DNA of 64,000 nucleotides, from positions 10,974,407 through 11,038,406 of the forward strand of contig JAJEKV010000035.1 in NCBI GenBank assembly GCA_021234155.1, read 5' to 3'. The notes beneath the pieces were generated by a model. The model was not told the origin of the DNA and ran no database searches. It saw nothing but the letters and a program-made list of their open reading frames with translations. A program made the position numbers and the translations under genes. This document shows, piece by piece, positions 58,201 to 64,000 of this stretch; within the stretch, counting starts at the first letter, position 1, and every line of letters begins with the position of its first letter. The stretch comes from Isoetes taiwanensis (taxonomy: Eukaryota; Streptophyta; Lycopodiopsida; Isoetales; Isoetaceae).

Positions 58201-58580
58201 AAATAAGAAAGAGAAATTTGGTTGCCTACCCTTTCATCGACAACGATGCAAATGAGGGTAGGATGTTCCCAAAGAAAGACTAGGTTTTAGTTCCTGAGTG
58301 ATCCTTGGTCGAGGCACCCTCGCCTGGCGTGCCACATTGAATTGTGCCATGCCGAGGGTGGGTGTCATTGCTGATGTCGAGGATTGCTAGGGTCAACCTC
58401 AACAAACTGTTCCATTCATTGAAAGTTAAGTACATAGTATTCCTAAGGTAACAGGTAGTGTCACCTAAAACAATGGAGGTGATTGTGCCTGTATATTAGA
58501 GAACCTAACAAACACAAATGACTAATTCCCAAAATGTAACACCTGCTGACTTACAAATGTCACTTCCAACATTCTCCCTT
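58200..58580 (-). repeat. 3' LTR of a Ty1/copia element (lower boundary uncertain)
   Basis: On the minus strand the polypurine run AAGGGAGAA (plus 58572-58580) is followed by TGTTGGAAGTGACA from plus 58571, the standard copia 3' LTR start. The LTR continues to lower coordinates; its end could not be fixed, and 58200 is only a working limit. Confidence 0.7.
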
Positions 58581-58885
58581 AAGGGTTTTTGGGATTGACA
58601 ATGAAAAACATAATTCAAAAATAGAATAAACTAACAGAACAACTTGAGGAAAGCAGCTTCTGATCTTCATGCAGATTTCGTGCCCATTTCATCAAGACAT
58701 TCACTGAAACGTTTACGCAGCAATGGTTTGATCAAGACATCTGCAGTCATGAACTTTGTCCCTAAGTTATGACCTCAATCTTCTTTTCTTTAATGTTTTC
58801 TCGTGTGAAGTGGAACTGGACCTCGATATATCGGCCAATTGCTCGGGTTCTTCACTAGACTTACAGCAAATTTATTATCATTGAA

Positions 58886-60699
58886 CTAGTAATGGTACCC
58901 AGCCTTGCTGGGCATAAATTAGGAACCTTTAATTTCCCTTCTCCCTCCCTTTGCCTTCCCTTTCCCCTTGCCCTTTTTTCTTTCTCTTTTTCTTATCAGC
59001 TTTTTCCCTTCCTTTTTATCTTTCCCCGCTCTTTCCATTTTTCCACTACTCTTTTCCCCTTCCTCTTCCTTTTCCTTTTCCTTTTCTCTTTCCCGTTTCT
59101 TATGCATTTTTTTCGTTCTCTTTTGCTTACCTTTTCATGTGCCCTTTTCTTCCTTTCCCCACCCTCTTCCTCTTGATCACGTGTCCTTTTCCCCATCTCT
59201 TTTCCCATTTCTCTCTCCCCTTTTCCTCATGCTCTTTTTGCTTTCCCTTCTCCTTTTTCCGCTTCCCTTTTCCTTTCAACTTTCCATTCCCTTTTCATAT
59301 TTTTCCCACCTTTTTGCTTTGCGCTGTTCCCTTTTTCCCTTTCCTTTCTCTTTCCCCTTCCTTTTACATTTTCCTTTCCGTTCCTATCCCTTTTCATATG
59401 CCTCTTTCCATTCTCTTTTCTCAACCTTTTTTATGTACCTTTTTCCCTTCTTTCCCCATCCTCTTCCCCCTTTTCCCCTTTCCACTTTCTCCTTTCTTGT
59501 TTCTTTTTTCTTTTCCCTTTCCCATACTCTTTTTCCCTTTCTTTTTTCTATTTCCTCACCCTTTCCCTCTTCCTTTTTTTCTCGTGCCCTTTTCTCCTTC
59601 CTCTTTTCCTCTTTTCCTATTCCTTGCTCCCTACCCTTTGTCTATTCTACTTTTCCCCCACCCTTTTTCCTCCTTTTTCCATCCTTTCCCTCTTCCTTTT
59701 TCTCGATGTTCTTTTTGCTTCCGTTTTTCTCTTTCTTCACCCTTTCTCTCTTTCCTTTTTTTCAAGCCCTTTCCTTTTTTCTCCTTTTCTCGTTCCCTTT
59801 TCCCAAGTTCTCTTTTGCCCTTTTCCCCCTCTCTTTTCCTTTTTACTTTCCTTTTTCCCATGGACTTTGCAACCTTTTCTTATTTTCCCTTACCTTTTTT
59901 TCCTTTTCTCACCCTTACTTCTTACCCTTCTCGCGGTGCCCTTTTTCCTTTCCCTTTCCCCCTCGCCTATTCTATTCCTTTTTCTATTTCCTTTTATCTT
60001 TCTTTTTTTCCTTTTCTCCTTCTCTTTCCTTTTTCCTCTTACCTTTCTTTTATTCCTTTTCCCTTTTCCCTTTCATAGTTTTTCCTTTTCCCTTCCCCTT
60101 TTCTCTTTCCCTTTTCCTTTTCATCGTTTTTCCTTTTCCCTTCCCCTTTTCCCCTTTCCCCTTTCCCCTTTTCCCTTTTTTTTTTCCTTTCATCGTTTTC
60201 CATTTCCCTTCCCTTTTCCTTTTTCCCTTTTCCCTTTTTTCCTTTCATCGTTTTTCCTTTTCCCTTTTCCCTTTTCCCATTTCCCTTTCATCGTTTTTCC
60301 TTTTCCCTTCCCCTTTTCCTTTTCCCTTTTCCTTTTTCCCTTTCATCATTTTTCCTTTTCCCTTCCCCTTTTCCTTTGCCCTTTTCCCTTTCATAGTTTT
60401 TTTCCTTTTCCCTTCCCCTTTTCCTTTTCCCTTTTCCCTTTCATCGTTCTTCCTTTTCCTTTTCCTTTTCCCTTTTCCTTTTCCCTTTCCCTTTTCCTTT
60501 TCCTTTTCCTTTTCCTTTTCCTTTTCCTTTTCCTTTTCCTTTTTTCCTTTTCCCTTTCATATTGAAGCCATAGTTAAGATGAAATTTTAGTTGAAGACAC
60601 GCACACATCATCTCCACCATTGGTCAATCAAATCCTCGACCGTCCGATTTAGGGCTCCATTGAAGACACACGCTATAATTTTATAATATATATATAAGA
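58886..60699 (-). mobile_element. Non-autonomous 1.8-kb Helitron in copia RNase H
   Basis: Minus strand 5' TCTTATATATATATTATAAA at 60699, 3' hairpin CCCAGC-AAG-GCTGGG (plus 58898-58912) and CTAG at 58889-58886, host A and T on either side. Removing it restores the copia codons exactly. It carries no gene; almost all of it is the polypyrimidine repeat at 58925-60560. Minus-strand polarity is the same as the 25-kb Helitron. Confidence 0.92.
58925..60560 (+). repeat. 1.6-kb polypyrimidine tract (TTTTCC-type)
   Basis: The plus strand is nearly all C and T, built from TTTTCC, CCCTTT and similar words; toward the end, units of about 60-75 bp start CCCTTTCATCGTTTTTCC, and the last part is pure (CCTTTT)n. 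Such long homopurine-homopyrimidine mirror tracts can form triplex DNA. A 540-codon Phe/Ser/Pro frame across it is an effect of composition, not a gene. Confidence 0.95.
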
Positions 60700-60974
60700 T
60701 ACCTCAGTAGGTGCTCTCTGCTCAAACCCAAGTTCCTCCATCATCCTCCTATAAGCCATATTGCCTCCTTTGCTGTTGCACATATAGCCATGTACTTTCG
60801 GGACTCATAGGTTTGCTTCACGAATGGCTTTTTGCCTCTTTGACCAATTAACCGCTCCCCCTTGCAGCATGAAACAAAAACTAGTGCGGGATTTGCAAAG
60901 TGTTGTGTTTTCGGCATAATCAGCATCAACAAAACATTGCAAGAGATATAAAGAGGGCCTTCTGCAGGCCACCG

Positions 60975-61846
60975 TATAAACGGTCGTCTATGTGCGCAAA
61001 TTAGCGATCCGCGGTTAGTCAAAACAACCTGGAAACTCCAGATCAAGTTTTCTCGGCACAATTTCTCCACCCAACCGGGCTCTGATTTGCAAACACGGCA
61101 AGACTAAGCTCAAATTCTTCCCAATTCTGAGAGTCTGCTAACGAACTCGATAGCCTCTCTCGGGATTCTCCAGGAATTCTCTAGAACTAAGGAAGGCACT
61201 CAATTCATCCACGGATTATCGGTTCTACATCAATCGACTTCTATCACACGCAAACACTTCCGGCTTCCATCTTATATCCTCTTCATACCTTTTCTAAAAG
61301 GCTTTGCCTTTATCTATTTTTACTCCAGCTGTCTAATTCGGCCATCTCAGGGTCTTTTCTGCTAAAAGTTAGCAGGTTCTGGATGATCCTGGATTTGCTC
61401 CGGGTCGGCCTAGTTCCATTTGCCTTTGACGCTTCTGATTTGTAGCGGCTTTTTTTTTAGTTTTTAACATTTCAATATTTCAATGGTTCCTTTATTTTAA
61501 TTATAACTTTAAGGACTTCTAAAGTTAAACAATCAATCAAGGTTACAAAATATTTATCTAAAGCCCTTGCCTCTGTGTTTGTCTCTTAAAAATCCTTCTC
61601 TAAGCCACGCCCCAAGCTAGTGCAAAATCGTGAATTTCAGATTCCCTTCCCAAGGCTGATCGTCCCTCGATCATCCGCTTCTTTTAGGAATAACCACCTT
61701 TCTTTCCAAGCTAGTCGCCCAACTATCCGCTTTGACTATCTATTTAGGCTTTTAAATAAACTTACCATCTCAAAACAATTCTAAGGGTTATTAAAAGCTT
61801 CTATGTTTGCGATCCGCAGTTGCCCCTTCTAAACTCTAGAGCAACA
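60975..61846 (-). repeat. LTR of gypsy element B (unoccupied site for the Helitrons)
   Basis: Runs on the minus strand from TGTTGCTCTAG (about 61846) to CCGTTTATA (60975), next to copia coding sequence. It is homologous to the three LTR pieces of family A. Because it contains the undisturbed sequence TTTTTAACA|TTTCAATATTTC at 61461-61481 and AATTA|TAAC at 61503/61504, it serves as the empty site for both Helitrons in copy A. The upper boundary is approximate; no good polypurine tract precedes it. Confidence 0.8.
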
Positions 61847-61947
61847 TTCATTTGAAAAAAACTTTCATTATCTCAAACCAAATGAATACAATGCTCGCAC
61901 CATTCAACAAACACATGTCTACACGGGCGTTTTTACTTTACTTATCT

Positions 61948-62530
61948 TTACCCACGGCCGATTTGAAGCCGACTTCTTTCATAGGCTTCCGCCTTTTCTT
62001 TGTCAAACTTAGCATGGGAACTTTCGGGAACTATTTCCGCAATACGAACAACATGGGCAACTGCCGCGGATGTTTGGGCTTTTGCTCTGGTATGCTCCTT
62101 TGGTTGCTTAGGATCCCCTTTGGATATAACTTTTGGACACTGATTCTTATAGTGAGGACCTTCACATATAAAACATCCTCCTGGGGGCGCTTTTGCACGC
62201 CCTTTGGCCATCCCCATTCTCCATTGGTGCGGGTTTCATCATTTGCTAAATTAGGCACTTACTCGGTACCTCTTATTCTCTCTTTTCGATACCTTGCCAT
62301 TATCCGCTTAAAGTTCTTCTCTTGAGGGTACCCCTCCCAAATGTCATACCGCACTATATTTGGATTGAGTTTCATCTCTGCGGCTTCAGACCTTAAAATT
62401 CGATTCGCTTCATCAATAGTCAATGGTTACGCAAAGCATAGCTCTGTGCATATAGGATTGGGTCTCTTAGTCCAAATTTCTAGCAAATTTTCGTCATTTC
62501 ACTTTTCGGATAGTCCTCCTCGGTTTTTTT
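61948..62530 (-). pseudogene. Gag of gypsy element B with zinc knuckle
   Basis: Minus strand 61948-62217 encodes GGCFICEGPHYKNQCPK, a Cys-x2-Cys-x3-His-x4-Cys knuckle common in plant gypsy gag, followed by a Lys/Ala-rich tail and a stop. Upstream, 62300-62530 matches the family-A gag at 9028-9230. The gag frame is followed almost directly by an LTR instead of protease-RT-integrase, so pol is absent between them. Gag binds RNA and forms particles. Frames are shifted near 62260-62350. Confidence 0.85.
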
Positions 62531-62886
62531 TCTTTTGGCGGCGAGCTTCATTCTTGAATAAGAAATTTTTGCATTGTATTCGAAAAAGTGACCCGCTTAA
62601 GCATGAGTGCCTAAAGGGGATTCTAGATAGGCTTGACGCCTTGAATTTTTTGTTTCTTGAATCCTTTCCCATTATATGGCAAATCTGTGACAGAGAGAGA
62701 CCATGCATTGTAGTTGAAGAAGTTATACAGATCCACCAAAATCTATCCATGCCCGGCTCCACCCGATGTGGACTGTCTTCTGTGATCAAGAATACACAAT
62801 TCAATATGGACATTCTTGATGATCCCAATTTCCTTTGCCACCAATGTCGAGAGCTTTACATAAGATCCTATGGTTGCTTCTTCTAG
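62531..62886 (+). pseudogene. Unidentified coding fragment
   Basis: Homology to gag stops near 62530 at a T-run. The plus frame then stays open for about 118 codons: RRASFLNKKFLHCIRKSDPL, ECLKGILDRLDALNFLFLES, FPIIWQICDRERPCIVVEEV, NMDILDDPNFLCHQCRELYI. It has a natural residue mix and no family I recognise. It may be an exon captured from a host gene. Confidence 0.35.
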
Positions 62887-63280
62887 CCATGGCCCCGCCA
62901 TAAAGGAACCCTGATCCTATTGTGGAGCCTCCTTCCCGATGAGGAACCCTGAATTTTGTATGAAAAATAATGTAAATTGTACACTAATACTCTTGTATAA
63001 TGTATTGCCTCTTAGAAATCCTTACTTTTTTGGCAAATTTTTAATATGCAAATCTATGAATTTAATTTTTTTATTTTTCCATTCATATGTTTCTCTCGCC
63101 TTCATTTTATGCAATTTTCAAATTTTTAATAAAGTAATAAATGGCACTTTAGATGCATATTTTTTTTAAATGGCGCCATAATTGCTCAAAAAATTGGCAT
63201 AAATTTGACTAAAAAGGATTTTCGTTCCTAATTGGAATCACGAAATTTCTCATTTTAATGAAATTGTGCTTCTTTATACA
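62887..63280. other. AT-rich, no feature seen
   Basis: Sequence between the unidentified fragment and the hAT-like copy, over two-thirds A and T, with short T-rich frames only. Confidence 0.4.
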
Positions 63281-63352
63281 ATTTTTGTTTTGTGGTTTTT
63301 TAGGATTTTATGCGTCATTTAAAATTCAAATTTCAAATTACATGATAAAAAA

Positions 63353-63388
<36 letters not shown>

Positions 63389-64000
63389 TTTTTTTTTTTA
63401 ACTTTCTCGTACGCGAAACAGAGGAGAATGGAATACTTGAACGATCTTTGCAAAGGATTATCGTAGAATACATTATATTAAAGGCAAGCAACAGATGTCT
63501 TAAGGAAATATGCATTGGTTAGAGACTATAGAATAGAATAGAATAGAATAGGTTTTTAGCATCCACGGAGAAAACTATAGACTTTATTTGCAGTTTCAAC
63601 CACTTACATTTTCAAATGCACCATTGATTTGATGAGTTGCCTTGTACTTGAAATTAGTTCCTAGACTTCGAAATCCCATGTTTGTATCGTAACAACGACC
63701 CAAAGGAAAGTGCTAAGATTGAGAAATGTATACTTATCGGACTTGTACCACATATAGTGCTGAAGAGGCGAAATAGAATATTTGTTGAAGACGTCATGAT
63801 AGGCGTTGATCGATGTAAAATTTCAGAATTTCGCCCCCCTTTTTTTTTTTGCTGCCCACTTTATACTACATTTAGCGAAAGACGCTTTTTAGGATTTCCC
63901 ATGCAAAATTCAAATTTCAAAATTTATACGCATTGGTTAGAAAAAATAATAATAGTATATATATATATTTTTTTTTTAAAACTTTTCCTAGACACCCGTT
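63281..64000. mobile_element. Partial hAT copy at the right edge
   Basis: Matches the interior of 48468-49669: TTTTTAGGATTT, AAATTCAAATTTCAAATT, an (AAT)n run (63353-63389), CTCGTACGCGAAACAGAGGA and the inner segment to about 63830, then an AT run, continuing past the edge. Compared with 48.9-49.3 kb, GCATGCTGCAAGG reads GATCTTTGCAAAGG and ATCAGACTTG reads ATCGGACTTG. Confidence 0.8.

Larger units (their letters stand above)
58640..60974 (-). pseudogene. Ty1/copia RNase H, split by a Helitron
   Basis: Two minus-strand pieces. 60700-60974 encodes GQRGKKPFVKQTYESRKYMA, CATAKEAIWL and ends GAG GTA; 58640-58885 continues TTC AAT GAT AAT AAA as FNDNKFAVSLVKNPSN and later TADVLIKPLLRKRFSECLDE. Across the Helitron the frame joins with no base gained or lost (EV-FNDNK), matching the copia RNase H DNxSA block. 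RNase H degrades RNA during copia reverse transcription. Upstream the element is cut at 60974/60975 by gypsy LTR B; only the end of pol and the 3' LTR remain. Confidence 0.9.

Noticed and set aside
58951-60590. Plus-strand frames of 375, 540 and 313 codons rich in Phe, Ser, Pro and Leu
   Set aside because: They arise from the polypyrimidine tract; any frame of C/T-only DNA lacks stops. Overlapping frames all stay open.

Overview
This is nuclear DNA of a land plant, most likely a flowering plant. The evidence is spliceosomal introns, P-type pentatricopeptide (PPR) coding fragments, Ty3/gypsy and Ty1/copia retrotransposons with plant-type motifs, plant-type Helitrons carrying an RPA gene, and a hAT element. 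I recognise no intact single-copy host gene; almost everything is transposon or transposon-captured, much of it nested.

Layout. 1-5.2 kb, minus strand: decayed chromodomain-bearing Ty3/gypsy gag-pol with part of a 3' LTR. 5.4-9.0 kb, minus strand: two further transcription units, each with its own TATA box. The upstream one (7532-8852) encodes a very long histone H3/CENH3-like protein with a canonical H3 N-terminal tail, about 270-300 residues of inserted charged linker, and a histone fold. 9.0-12.4 kb: gag, primer-binding site and LTR of a second gypsy family (A), carrying an insertion with pyruvate kinase exons. 12400-37789, minus strand: a 25.4-kb Helitron whose two ends are fixed by structure and by an unoccupied copy of the same LTR at 61.47 kb. 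It encodes an RPA70-like protein and a Rep-helicase broken by one stop codon, and holds about four tandem 3.1-kb units with PPR (GUN1-like) gene fragments. A second Helitron 3' end lies 35 bp outside it.

38-48 kb: small repeats, an orphan acidic zinc-binding ORF, a possible plus-strand Helitron start and a second, badly decayed Helitron Rep-helicase, then three tandem tRNA-like (SINE-type) units. 48.5-57.9 kb: a 1.2-kb non-autonomous hAT element with 8-bp target duplication, partial copies of it, and duplicated flanking DNA. 58.4-62.5 kb: a copia remnant whose RNase H reading frame is split exactly by a 1.8-kb Helitron full of polypyrimidine repeat, and abutted by a gypsy element (B, same family as A) with LTR and gag but no pol between them. 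63.3-64 kb: another partial hAT copy.

Across the window, paired repeat copies differ mostly at CAG/CTG trinucleotides (to CGG, CCG, CG or TCG). This looks like a base-calling artefact at CHG-methylated cytosines and may explain many of the frameshifts. It should be settled before any pseudogene call is believed.
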